Assembly: GCA_023145315.1 (NCBI GenBank)
Contig: JAGLEA010000149.1
Span: 1 to 6,628 of the forward strand
Direction: 5' to 3'
DNA from: Psychrilyobacter sp.
GTDB lineage: Bacteria; Fusobacteriota; Fusobacteriia; Fusobacteriales; Fusobacteriaceae
DNA length: 6,628 nt
Shown piece by piece: positions 1-6,378 of the stretch; positions within the stretch are counted from its first letter, which is position 1; each line of letters opens with the position of its first letter. The notes under the pieces were generated by a model. The model searched no databases and was not told the origin of the DNA. It saw only the letters and a program-made list of their open reading frames with translations. The position numbers were made by a program, and so were the translations under genes.

Positions 1-675
1 ATGAGAGAAGCTTTTAATAAGTTTTCTGGTGCAAATAGTGATGAAGTAGATAATATAATAAAGCAAATACATAAGACAGCAGCAAAAAATGAAGACAAGA
101 GAGAATATGAATTTATGGACTTTATGCTAACTCTAGGATTAGGATTGGGAGTGGCAGGAATAGTATTGGTATTAGGGAAACAAGTAGTTAACCCAGGTGG
201 ATTAACTAGTGCAAACTTCCTTTCAGGGCTTAGAGGATTCTTTAGTGGTTCTGGTTGGGTAGTAATTTTAGCAACTATCTTTGGTATAATAGGAAGTATG
301 ACACCACTTAAAAAGATAAAAGGAACAGATCATATAGGTAGTGTACTTTTATATGTAGTAGTAGGGTTAATAGCAACAGCAACAGATTTCTCTACAATTG
401 ATATGGGACAAGCAGCAATCTATATAGTAGCAGGATTCTTGGTATTATTATTTCATCTGATAGTATTATTAATTTTAGCAAAAATATTCAAATTAGATCT
501 ATATATATGTGGTATAGCATCACAAGCTAATGTAGGTGGATCTGTATCAGCTCCAATTCTAGCAGGAGCATATGATGAAGCGTTAATACCGGCAGGATTA
601 ATGATGGGAATATTTGGGTCAGCAATAGGAACTGTAACAGCTCTTATGCTTGCAAAATTATTAATGACATTTTAG
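1..675 (+). CDS. DUF819-family integral membrane protein (YjcL-like), 5'-partial
   Basis: Visible are 224 residues ending in a TAG stop. The first roughly 38 residues are a charged hydrophilic stretch, followed by about six hydrophobic segments (near residues 41-60, 84-100, 113-130, 137-161, 168-190 and 196-222). The glycine-rich segment NVGGSVSAPILAGAY (177-191) and the closing small-residue helix are typical of the C-terminal half of DUF819 permease-like proteins. Those proteins usually run to about 380-410 residues, with a polar loop between two membrane halves. The ATG at base 1 is therefore probably an internal methionine of that loop, and the true start lies outside the window; this is inferred from family length. 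The substrate is unknown; transport across the cytoplasmic membrane is the usual guess. A strong terminator follows 15 bases after the stop, so this gene ends its own transcription unit and is not part of the downstream operon. Confidence 0.8.
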   Translation: MREAFNKFSGANSDEVDNIIKQIHKTAAKNEDKREYEFMDFMLTLGLGLGVAGIVLVLGKQVVNPGGLTSANFLSGLRGFFSGSGWVVILATIFGIIGSMTPLKKIKGTDHIGSVLLYVVVGLIATATDFSTIDMGQAAIYIVAGFLVLLFHLIVLLILAKIFKLDLYICGIASQANVGGSVSAPILAGAYDEALIPAGLMMGIFGSAIGTVTALMLAKLLMTF

Positions 676-690
676 ATTTATAACTAAATA

Positions 691-736
691 AAAGCTCCTA
701 CAAAGGTAGAAAATCTAACTTTGTAGGAGCTTTTTT
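691..736 (+). terminator. Strong Rho-independent terminator after the DUF819 gene
   Basis: Bases 691-705 (AAAGCTCCTACAAAG) pair perfectly over 15 bp with 719-733. After one G/A mismatch, TAGA (707-710) pairs with TCTA (714-717) around an AAA loop. The run T731-T736 supplies the U-tract. The hairpin begins 15 bases after the DUF819 stop codon and lies upstream of the next promoter, which separates the two transcription units. The left flank is A-rich but has no clean T-run on the opposite strand, so termination is assigned to the + direction. Confidence 0.95.
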
Positions 737-762
737 ATATCTTTACTAATTTAATAAGGGAA

Positions 763-791
763 TTGAAAAAAAGTTAAAAATATGATATTAT
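763..791 (+). promoter_or_regulatory. Sigma-70-type extended -10 promoter for the downstream operon
   Basis: TTGAAA (763-768) is followed by a 17-base spacer and TATTAT (786-791). A TG dinucleotide at 783-784, one base before the hexamer, makes an extended -10 element. Both hexamers are 5/6 matches to the housekeeping consensus and the spacing is optimal. The predicted transcription start is near 797-799, giving a leader of about 40 bases before the DUF445 start codon. It is the only good promoter I noticed between the terminator and the tightly packed genes that follow. It was recognised by eye; AT-rich DNA gives chance -10 matches, but the spacing and TG motif argue against that here. Confidence 0.75.
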
Positions 792-801
792 TATATATTG
801 T

Positions 802-821
802 GTAAAAGTACGTAAAAAGTA
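802..821 (+). repeat. Short tandem repeat in the operon leader, possible operator
   Basis: GTAAAAGTA (802-810) recurs as GTAAAAAGTA (812-821), offset by ten bases, which is one helical turn. The pair sits just downstream of the predicted transcription start and ends before the Shine-Dalgarno at 828-834. Direct repeats on one helix face can be regulator sites, but the sequence is A-rich and chance is a real alternative. Confidence 0.3.
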
Positions 822-837
822 AAAATCAGGAGGAAAA

Positions 838-1440
838 ATGTTATTAAAAGCAAGTTTAATGATAGTAATAGGAGCATTAATTGGATGGGTAACAAATTAT
901 TTTGCAATTAAAATGTTATTTAGACCACTAAAAGAAACCAATATACTGGGATTTAAAATTCAAGGGCTAATTCCAAAGAGAAAAATGGAGATGGCTATAA
1001 GTATTGCGGATACAATACAAGAGGAATTAATATCTATGGAGGATATTACTGCCAATCTTGGAGATATTGAACTAGGTGAAGAAATAGATCTGATTGTAGA
1101 CAGAATAGTAGAAGATAAATTACAAAAAGAGGTGTTATCTAAGATACCTATGGCAAGTTTATTTATAAACGCTAGTATGATAAAAAAAATAAAAGGTCAC
1201 ATCAAAGATGCTATAGAAGAGAATAAAGATGAATTTTTTGATATTGTGATTAAAAAAATGGAAAATAGTGTAGATATGAAAAAAATAATTATTGAAAAAA
1301 TTCAAAATTTTGAATTAGATGAATTAGAAAAAATGGTATATAAAATTGCAAACAATGAATTAAAACATATAGAAGTGATAGGAGCAATATTAGGAGCATT
1401 AATTGGTGGAATACAATTTGCAATTAGCTTGTATATTTAA
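838..1440 (+). CDS. DUF445-family membrane protein (short form)
   Basis: This 200-residue protein has a hydrophobic segment at each end (about 3-25 and 178-198) and a charged, helix-rich middle. The N-terminal motif GWVTNYFAIKMLFRP (16-30), the GLIPKRK motif (43-49) and the C-terminal GAILGALIGG stretch are the recognised DUF445 signatures. Family members of the B. subtilis YheB type are nearly twice as long; the form seen here keeps both conserved ends with a shortened middle. Function is unknown in the family; membrane anchoring at both ends with a cytoplasmic or extracytoplasmic helical loop is inferred. The start is well supported: AGGAGGA (828-834) lies three bases before the ATG. It is the first gene after the promoter and is followed by ruvB after 26 bases. 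Confidence 0.88.
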   Translation: MLLKASLMIVIGALIGWVTNYFAIKMLFRPLKETNILGFKIQGLIPKRKMEMAISIADTIQEELISMEDITANLGDIELGEEIDLIVDRIVEDKLQKEVLSKIPMASLFINASMIKKIKGHIKDAIEENKDEFFDIVIKKMENSVDMKKIIIEKIQNFELDELEKMVYKIANNELKHIEVIGAILGALIGGIQFAISLYI

Positions 1441-1466
1441 ATTAGCGATTAAAACGAGGAGTCAAG

Positions 1467-2495
1467 ATGGATGAAAGGTTACTTTCTGCTAATGAATTTG
1501 GTAGTGAAATAGATATACAAAAAAACCTTAGACCTAAAACCTTAGGTGAATATATAGGTCAAGAAAAATTAAAAGAAAAATTAGATATATTTATGAGAGC
1601 TTCTAAAAATCGTGGCGAATCTATGGATCATACTTTATTGTATGGGCCTCCAGGACTAGGGAAAACAACACTAGCAGGAGTGATAGCTACAGAGATGGGG
1701 ACAAATTTAAAAGTCACTTCAGGTCCTGTGCTTGACAAAGCTGGGGATTTAGCAGCTATACTTACTTCTCTTGAGGAACAAGATATATTATTTATAGATG
1801 AGATTCATAGACTGAATACGTCGGTAGAAGAGATACTATATCCTGCAATGGAAGATGGTGAAATAGATATTATAATCGGGAAGGGTCCAACAGCGAGATC
1901 TATAAGGATAGAACTACCAAACTTTACTTTAATAGGTGCTACAACTAGGGCTGGTCTCTTAAGTGCACCACTCAGAGATAGATTTGGATTAGTTCATAGA
2001 ATGGATTACTACTCAACAAAAGATTTGTTAAAGATAATAACTAGAGGAGCTAAAATATTAGAAGTTGGAATAGAACCTGAAGGGGCACTAGAATTAGCTC
2101 TTAGAAGTCGCGGAACACCAAGGATAGCAAATAGATTTTTGAAAAGAGTGAGAGATTATGCAGAGATTAGAGGTGATGGGATAATAACTCTAAAAATAGC
2201 AAAGGAAGCTCTAAGTTTGTTAGGAGTAGATGATTACGGATTAGATGAATTAGATAGAGAGATAATATTATCAATAATAAATAACTATGACGGTGGACCA
2301 GTAGGAATAGAAACACTAGCGCTATTGTTAGGAGAAGATCGTAGAACTATAGAGGAGATTTATGAACCATATTTGGTGAAAATAGGTTTTATAAAAAGAA
2401 CTCATAGAGGTAGAGTTGTGACTTCAAAAGCGTATAAACATTTTGGAAAAATAGAAAAAAGTTTCGAAAAAATGGAGGGTTTAAATGAAAATTAG
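1467..2495 (+). CDS. ruvB: Holliday junction branch migration DNA helicase RuvB
   Basis: RuvB is the hexameric AAA+ motor that, with RuvA, drives branch migration of Holliday junctions during recombinational repair, before RuvC cleavage. All diagnostic parts are visible in the 342 residues: Walker A GPPGLGKT (60-67), Walker B LFIDEIH (108-114), sensor 1 GATTR (157-161), the PLRDRFG arginine-finger segment (168-174), sensor 2 region RGTPRIANR (215-223), and the C-terminal winged helix with GGPVGIETLA (276-285) and THRGRVVT (312-319). Length matches the family norm. The start is supported by GAGGAG (1456-1461) and by the usual N-terminus leading into LRPKTLGEYIGQ (21-32). ruvA and ruvC are not in the window, so the usual ruvAB pairing is broken here. 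The 3' end overlaps the Rrf2 gene by 11 bases, implying translational coupling. Confidence 0.98.
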   Translation: MDERLLSANEFGSEIDIQKNLRPKTLGEYIGQEKLKEKLDIFMRASKNRGESMDHTLLYGPPGLGKTTLAGVIATEMGTNLKVTSGPVLDKAGDLAAILTSLEEQDILFIDEIHRLNTSVEEILYPAMEDGEIDIIIGKGPTARSIRIELPNFTLIGATTRAGLLSAPLRDRFGLVHRMDYYSTKDLLKIITRGAKILEVGIEPEGALELALRSRGTPRIANRFLKRVRDYAEIRGDGIITLKIAKEALSLLGVDDYGLDELDREIILSIINNYDGGPVGIETLALLLGEDRRTIEEIYEPYLVKIGFIKRTHRGRVVTSKAYKHFGKIEKSFEKMEGLNEN

Positions 2496-2904
2496 TACAA
2501 GAATAAGATATGGCTTAAGGGCTGTTGTAAATATAGCAGAAGGAAATTTAAATGAAGATAGACTTGTAAGAATAAAAGAAATTTCGGAAAAACAAAATAT
2601 ATCTGTTCAATATTTGGAACAAATATTATTTAAACTTAAGAAAAAAGATATAATAAAGGGAAAAAGAGGGCCTCATGGTGGCTATAAAATTACTAAAAAC
2701 CCATCAGAGATAACAGTATTAGAATTGTATGAAGTTCTAGATGATCAAATCAGAGTAGTTGATTGTAAAGAGGGGAAAAATAAAAATTGTATAAAAGGCG
2801 ATTGTAGAACAAGTTGTTTGTGGTCACAATTAGACGAAGCTATCAAAGGTGTTTTATCTAAAACTACCTTAGAAGATCTAATGAAAGATGGAAACATCGT
2901 ATAA
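2485..2904 (+). CDS. Rrf2-family winged-helix transcriptional regulator with a four-cysteine cluster
   Basis: This 139-residue protein carries the Rrf2 layout: a start of the type MKISTRIRYGLRA, a helix-turn-helix (about 28-53, with SVQYLEQILFKLKK), the wing motif RGPHGGYKI (61-69), and a long C-terminal helix. Between wing and helix lie C94, C102, C107 and C111, followed by LW (112-113). IscR uses three cysteines and a histidine in the equivalent segment to hold a [2Fe-2S] cluster, and NsrR-type members also use cysteines there. Metal-cluster or redox sensing is therefore plausible but unproven. No isc/suf or cysteine genes are adjacent, so the regulon cannot be named. The start is set by GGAGGG (2474-2479) inside the end of ruvB. 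It may regulate its own operon promoter, but no recognisable Rrf2 operator is evident. Confidence 0.92.
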   Translation: MKISTRIRYGLRAVVNIAEGNLNEDRLVRIKEISEKQNISVQYLEQILFKLKKKDIIKGKRGPHGGYKITKNPSEITVLELYEVLDDQIRVVDCKEGKNKNCIKGDCRTSCLWSQLDEAIKGVLSKTTLEDLMKDGNIV

Positions 2905-2932
2905 TAATCAGTGATGAAAAAGAAGGGATGAG

Positions 2933-3640
2933 ATGATAAGTGTAATCGTAGGAAAAAAAAATATAAAAGGTAATATATTAGAGGTAAATGATAAAAAAGA
3001 TATCAATCATCTAAAAAATTCATTTCGTTTAAATATTGGAGATGAATTTAGAGCTGTTGATGGAGAAAAAGAATATAGGTGTGAAGTTATTTCTTTAGAG
3101 AAAAAAGAAATATTGGGTGAGATAAAAGAAACCTATGAAAATCGTTATTCAGCAGGTGTAGAAGTGGATATTGCTTTAGGACTACTAAAGAATGATAAGA
3201 TGGACCTATCAATACAAAAGTTAACAGAAATAGGGATAAATAAGATTATTCCTATGCAAACCAAAAGAACTATAGTAAAAGTGAAAGAAAAAAAAGAAAA
3301 ATGGGATGTCGTATCTACAGAAGCATTAAAACAATGTCAAGGTGTAAAAAAAGTAGAAATATCAGCTCCTACAAATTTGAAGGATATAGACCTGTCAAGT
3401 TATGATATAGTTTTTTTACCCTATGAGGGCGCTAAAGGTAATAAAATAACAAATTATAAAAATTTGGATAAAATGGATAAGATACTATATTTTATTGGAC
3501 CTGAAGGTGGATTTGACAAATCAGAAGTTGAATATTTAAAAGAAAAAGGTGTTAAGATAATATCTTTGGGAAATCGAATATTACGGGCAGAAACGGCAGC
3601 TATTGTAGCAGGAGGAGTAATTTTAAATGAAATTTGGTAA
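2933..3640 (+). CDS. rsmE: 16S rRNA (uracil(1498)-N(3))-methyltransferase RsmE
   Basis: RsmE is a SPOUT-class enzyme that uses S-adenosylmethionine to methylate N3 of U1498 in helix 44 of 16S rRNA, in the assembled small subunit. The 235-residue length is typical. An N-terminal PUA-like domain (about 1-70) precedes the knotted methyltransferase domain with KLTEIGI (96-102), IGPEGGF (188-194) and LGNRILRAETA (212-222). The last two form the SAM-binding knot. The usual EQxGR-like segment reads KQCQGVK (133-139) here, a modest departure. The start follows AGAAGGG (2921-2927), 28 bases after the Rrf2 stop, the widest gap within the operon after the DUF445-ruvB junction. Its last 14 bases overlap mtaB. 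The rsmE-mtaB adjacency matches yqeU-yqeV of Bacillus and supports both assignments. Confidence 0.96.
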   Translation: MISVIVGKKNIKGNILEVNDKKDINHLKNSFRLNIGDEFRAVDGEKEYRCEVISLEKKEILGEIKETYENRYSAGVEVDIALGLLKNDKMDLSIQKLTEIGINKIIPMQTKRTIVKVKEKKEKWDVVSTEALKQCQGVKKVEISAPTNLKDIDLSSYDIVFLPYEGAKGNKITNYKNLDKMDKILYFIGPEGGFDKSEVEYLKEKGVKIISLGNRILRAETAAIVAGGVILNEIW

Positions 3641-4940
3641 GAAAGTAGCTTTTTATACTTTAGGATGTAAAGTTAATCAATACGAAACTGAAAGTATAAA
3701 AAAACAATTTTTAGAGGCTGGATATTTAGAAGTTAGTTTTGAAGAAAAATCAGATTACTATATAGTTAACTCGTGCACAGTAACAAGTGTAGCAGATAAA
3801 AAAACAAGAAATATTTTGAGTAGAGCTAAGAAGGTTAACTCGAAATCTGTAGTAATCATAACTGGATGCTATGCTCAAACGGATAGTGGTAACTTATTAG
3901 AAAAAGATTACATAGACTATGTGGTTGGAAATACCAATAAAACAGAGATAATTGAATTAGTTGAAAATATAGAAAAAAACAAAGATGTAGAGAAGATAAT
4001 TTCTCAAAACATCTTTAATAATAAAAACTACCAAGAGCTAGAGTTTGCTACTATGAGAGAAATGAGTCGAGCATATGTAAAAATTCAAGATGGTTGTAAT
4101 GAATTTTGTTCTTACTGTAAGATACCTTTTGCAAGGGGTCGTAGTAGAAGTAGGGAACTAGAGAGCATACTAAAAGAGATAAATATACTGACATCAGAAG
4201 GCTATAAAGAAATTATATTAATAGGTATTAATATGGGTGTCTATGGTGAAGATTTAGAAAAGGGCAAAAATTTTGAGGATCTATTGGAAAGTGTAACTTC
4301 TATAGAGGGAGTTGAAAGAGTTAGGTTAGGTTCTATATACCCTGATAAAATAAACGATAGATTTATCCAAATAATGGCAGAGAACTCTAAAATGATGCCA
4401 CATCTCCATATATCGTTACAATCGTGTGATGATAAAATATTAAATTTAATGAAAAGAAAATATGGTAGTAGCTTAATAAGAGAAAAACTACTTAAATTAA
4501 AAGAAAAAGTTAAAAATATAGAATTTACAGCTGATGTGATAGTGGGGTTCCCAGAAGAAAAACAAGAAAATTTCGATAATACATATAATTTGATAAAAGA
4601 GATAGGTTTTTCGGACTTGCATATTTTTCCATACTCAGATAGAGAAAATACAGTAGCTAATAAGTTACCAGGGAAAGTAGATGCTTTAATAAAGAAAGAA
4701 AGAGCCAAAACATTAGAAAAATTAAGAGTATCCATGCAAGAAGAAAGAAAAAGAGAAAATGTTGGAAAAATCACAACAATGTTGATAGAAAATATTAAAA
4801 ATAACTATGCATATGGATATACAAAAAATTATCACAGAATCAGAGTCAGAGATGAAAATTATAAAACAAATGAAATAATAGAAATAAAAATTAACTTAGA
4901 AGAGGGGATACTTTATGGTACGAAGAGAAAAGAAATCTAA
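3627..4940 (+). CDS. mtaB: tRNA t6A37 methylthiotransferase MtaB (radical SAM)
   Basis: MtaB converts N6-threonylcarbamoyladenosine at tRNA position 37 to its 2-methylthio form (ms2t6A), which steadies decoding of ANN codons. Three parts are visible in 437 residues. The N-terminal MTTase domain carries cluster cysteines C14 (in TLGCKVNQYE), C50 (NSCTVTS) and C81 (TGCYAQ). The radical SAM domain has the CxxxCxxC triad C157-C161-C164 in DGCNEFCSYC, followed by ARGRSRSRE (169-177), the IGINMGVYGEDL segment (199-210) and the family motif around SLQSCDD (263-269). A TRAM-like RNA-binding domain lies at about 376-436. The CNEFCSYC and ARGRSRSR signatures favour MtaB over MiaB or RimO. The start follows GGAGGAG (3611-3617) and overlaps the end of rsmE by 14 bases. 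The 3' end overlaps the next gene by 26 bases, so translation is probably coupled on both sides. Confidence 0.96.
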   Translation: MKFGKKVAFYTLGCKVNQYETESIKKQFLEAGYLEVSFEEKSDYYIVNSCTVTSVADKKTRNILSRAKKVNSKSVVIITGCYAQTDSGNLLEKDYIDYVVGNTNKTEIIELVENIEKNKDVEKIISQNIFNNKNYQELEFATMREMSRAYVKIQDGCNEFCSYCKIPFARGRSRSRELESILKEINILTSEGYKEIILIGINMGVYGEDLEKGKNFEDLLESVTSIEGVERVRLGSIYPDKINDRFIQIMAENSKMMPHLHISLQSCDDKILNLMKRKYGSSLIREKLLKLKEKVKNIEFTADVIVGFPEEKQENFDNTYNLIKEIGFSDLHIFPYSDRENTVANKLPGKVDALIKKERAKTLEKLRVSMQEERKRENVGKITTMLIENIKNNYAYGYTKNYHRIRVRDENYKTNEIIEIKINLEEGILYGTKRKEI

Positions 4941-5892
4941 ACTATTGGGGATTATAGTTTTTTTAATAGTAACTTTGGCGGGATTATTATATTTTAATGT
5001 TAACAGTAAGACTGAAAGAGTGATAGATATACCTAGATATATGATAATTGGAAAAGAGAATGTATTTGTAATTTATGAGGATAAATTATCGATAAGTTTT
5101 CCATTTGATATTCAACTAGATGATCAAACGACTATAGCTGACCTATACAAGGTAGGAGACTATGAGGGAATAAGAAAAGCCCTAAACTGGATATTACCAG
5201 AAAACGTAGAAGAGTATGAAGTTGTAAAAAAAGGTGCAATAAGACTTAATGTAGCTTATAAATACAAAGTTCCAGAAGCGACATTAGATGGTAAAAAATA
5301 TGTTTTAACTTCTAGTTTAAACTCGCTATATATGGAAAAATATTACAAATCAACAACTCAAAATGCTAAAAATGTAATTATAGATGTACTTAATGGTAAC
5401 GGTAAATCTGGATATGCAGGAAAAACAGGTAAAAAAATAGAAGAGGCTTTATCGTATAAATATAACGCCGCAAACTATGAAAGAGACATCGAATATAGTT
5501 ATATAGTGAACAAAGACCTATCTCCTAATCAAGTAGAAGAATTAATAATGAACTTAGATGAAAAATATATTAAAGTAAAATCAGAATTAGACCTTCCTAC
5601 GCTAGCTAATGCAGTGGTGATTTTAGGAAAAGAATCTAAAGTTGAGACAAAGATAATAATCCATGGTGATTCGAAAGAAACAGAAAAAATAAAAGAGTTA
5701 TTAAAACAAGAGAAATATCATAATTTGTCGATAAAGGCATCTACAGAAGAGATGACAGCTGTAGAATACCAAGCAGAAGATTACTATATAGCATATAAAA
5801 TATCAAAGAAGTTAAATATAAAAAACTTAATAGAGAAGAAATCAGGTAGTAGTAACGAGATTCATGTTTACATAAAAAATAAGGAGGATTAA
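4915..5892 (+). CDS. Membrane-anchored protein with LytR C-terminal (LytR_C) domain
   Basis: A 325-residue protein with a basic N-terminus, one membrane segment (about 10-27), and a large, presumably extracytoplasmic remainder. At 152-240 the sequence opens with NVIIDVLNGNGKSGYAG and closes with NAVVILGKE. This is the LytR_C pattern of a strand, an NGxG turn, a helix and a final hydrophobic strand. Residues 244-322 appear to repeat this layout in degenerate form (TKIIIHGDSKE at the start, EIHVYIK at the end). The region before it (about 30-145) has no motif I can name; the LCP catalytic domain that precedes LytR_C in wall-polymer ligases is not recognisable, though a strongly diverged version cannot be excluded. 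LytR_C has no established enzyme activity; a cell-envelope role is inferred from the domain and from the downstream wall genes. The start follows AGAGGGG (4901-4907) inside mtaB, overlapping it by 26 bases. The TAA shares its last base with the next ATG. Confidence 0.75.
   Translation: MVRREKKSKLLGIIVFLIVTLAGLLYFNVNSKTERVIDIPRYMIIGKENVFVIYEDKLSISFPFDIQLDDQTTIADLYKVGDYEGIRKALNWILPENVEEYEVVKKGAIRLNVAYKYKVPEATLDGKKYVLTSSLNSLYMEKYYKSTTQNAKNVIIDVLNGNGKSGYAGKTGKKIEEALSYKYNAANYERDIEYSYIVNKDLSPNQVEELIMNLDEKYIKVKSELDLPTLANAVVILGKESKVETKIIIHGDSKETEKIKELLKQEKYHNLSIKASTEEMTAVEYQAEDYYIAYKISKKLNIKNLIEKKSGSSNEIHVYIKNKED
5881..5888 (+). promoter_or_regulatory. Strong Shine-Dalgarno for the 27-codon ORF
   Basis: AAGGAGGA is an almost complete complement of the 16S rRNA 3' end and lies three bases before the ATG at 5892. 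It is among the best ribosome binding sites in the window and strongly supports translation of the mini-ORF that follows. Confidence 0.85.
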
Positions 5893-5975
5893 TGCCTAAA
5901 AGATTAGAAATAATAGTAGAGTTCGTAAAAAAGAAAAAAGAACAAGTAAAGTCATTAGATTATTTGAATGCTTAG
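5892..5975 (+). CDS. 27-residue mini-ORF: translational coupler or rsfS remnant
   Basis: An ATG sharing one base with the preceding TAA (TAATG) opens a 27-codon frame that ends in TAG at 5973-5975. The peptide is charged and lysine-rich, with a short amphipathic start (RLEIIVEFV, residues 4-12), a KKKKEQ run (13-18) and the end SLDYLNA (21-27). Its stop overlaps the start of the MreD-like gene (ATGCTTAG, 5968-5975). The excellent Shine-Dalgarno and double overlap argue that it is translated. The order helix, lysine pair, then a short strand ending in LD faintly resembles the first two dozen residues of the ribosome silencing factor RsfS, a protein of about 110 residues whose gene sits beside LytR-family genes in many Firmicutes. 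It could be a truncated remnant of that gene; this is inference from weak similarity. A dedicated leader that delivers ribosomes to the next gene is equally possible. Confidence 0.6.
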   Translation: MPKRLEIIVEFVKKKKEQVKSLDYLNA

Positions 5976-6378
5976 TTTTTTTATTATAGTTCTGATTTTT
6001 TTAGAAAATTCTTTAGTGACTACTCTTCCTTATAATTTTGTAGCTATACCTTTTTTAACTTACTTAGCTTATAAAAAACGAAAAACTGGGTTATTTATCG
6101 GGATTATAATTTTAGTGATAATCTCTAAGAATAGTAATATTTTTATTGAATTAGGAGTTATATTTTCTTTAATATTTATTATAAGTTATGTTTTTACTAA
6201 GATATTGGGATATAAAAATATTAATCTTATTTATTATAGTTTGGTCCAATTTATTGTATATGGAGGCTACCTATATCTAAAGGTCTCTCACTTTAATATT
6301 ATTCAAGGAATAGTAATGTTATTCGGGTATATATTAGTTAATTATATTTTCATAAAAATATCGAGGGAAAAAAAATGA
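5968..6378 (+). CDS. Putative MreD-like rod-shape membrane protein
   Basis: This 136-residue protein is almost wholly hydrophobic, with five or six membrane segments (about 3-20, 22-35, 41-53, 58-78, 86-104 and 110-130), a small basic loop YKKRKTG (35-41) and a basic tail. Small size, topology and position directly before a PBP2-like gene match MreD, the membrane partner of the MreBCD/RodA/PBP2 elongation complex, usually about 160 residues. Sequence motifs of MreD are weak, so the name rests mainly on context. The ATG is certain as the upstream limit because an in-frame TGA (5965-5967) directly precedes it, and the next in-frame ATG is far downstream. No Shine-Dalgarno is visible in front of it, so translation probably relies on ribosomes finishing the 27-codon ORF. 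It overlaps the next gene by four bases (ATGA). Confidence 0.6.
   Translation: MLSFFIIVLIFLENSLVTTLPYNFVAIPFLTYLAYKKRKTGLFIGIIILVIISKNSNIFIELGVIFSLIFIISYVFTKILGYKNINLIYYSLVQFIVYGGYLYLKVSHFNIIQGIVMLFGYILVNYIFIKISREKK

Noticed and set aside
1..3. ATG at base 1 as the true start of the DUF819 gene
   Set aside because: The visible protein corresponds only to the polar loop and C-terminal membrane half of the family. A complete protein should be nearly twice as long, and no upstream sequence is available to show a ribosome binding site.
1299..1316. An 18-base perfect palindrome (AATTCAAAATTTTGAATT) inside the DUF445 gene
   Set aside because: It is made of A/T-rich bases within coding sequence. 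In DNA of this composition about one such palindrome is expected by chance in a window of this size, and it has no T-tract or promoter context.
3366..3422. A possible internal terminator in the T-rich stretch ending TTTTTTT within rsmE
   Set aside because: The T run at about 3411-3417 lies inside a conserved coding frame and no stable GC-containing hairpin precedes it.
4241..4774. A 177-codon open frame on the minus strand
   Set aside because: It lies wholly inside mtaB, whose radical SAM motifs are unmistakable. Its serine/leucine/phenylalanine-rich translation is what an A-rich coding strand gives in antisense, and it has no recognisable domain.
5927..5933. A slippery heptamer A AAA AAG in the mini-ORF, suggesting programmed frameshifting
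   Set aside because: The -1 frame soon meets a stop (5987-5989) without entering a known domain. The +1 frame, shared with the MreD-like gene, is blocked by TGA at 5965-5967, so no useful fusion product results. A-rich codons make the motif common here.
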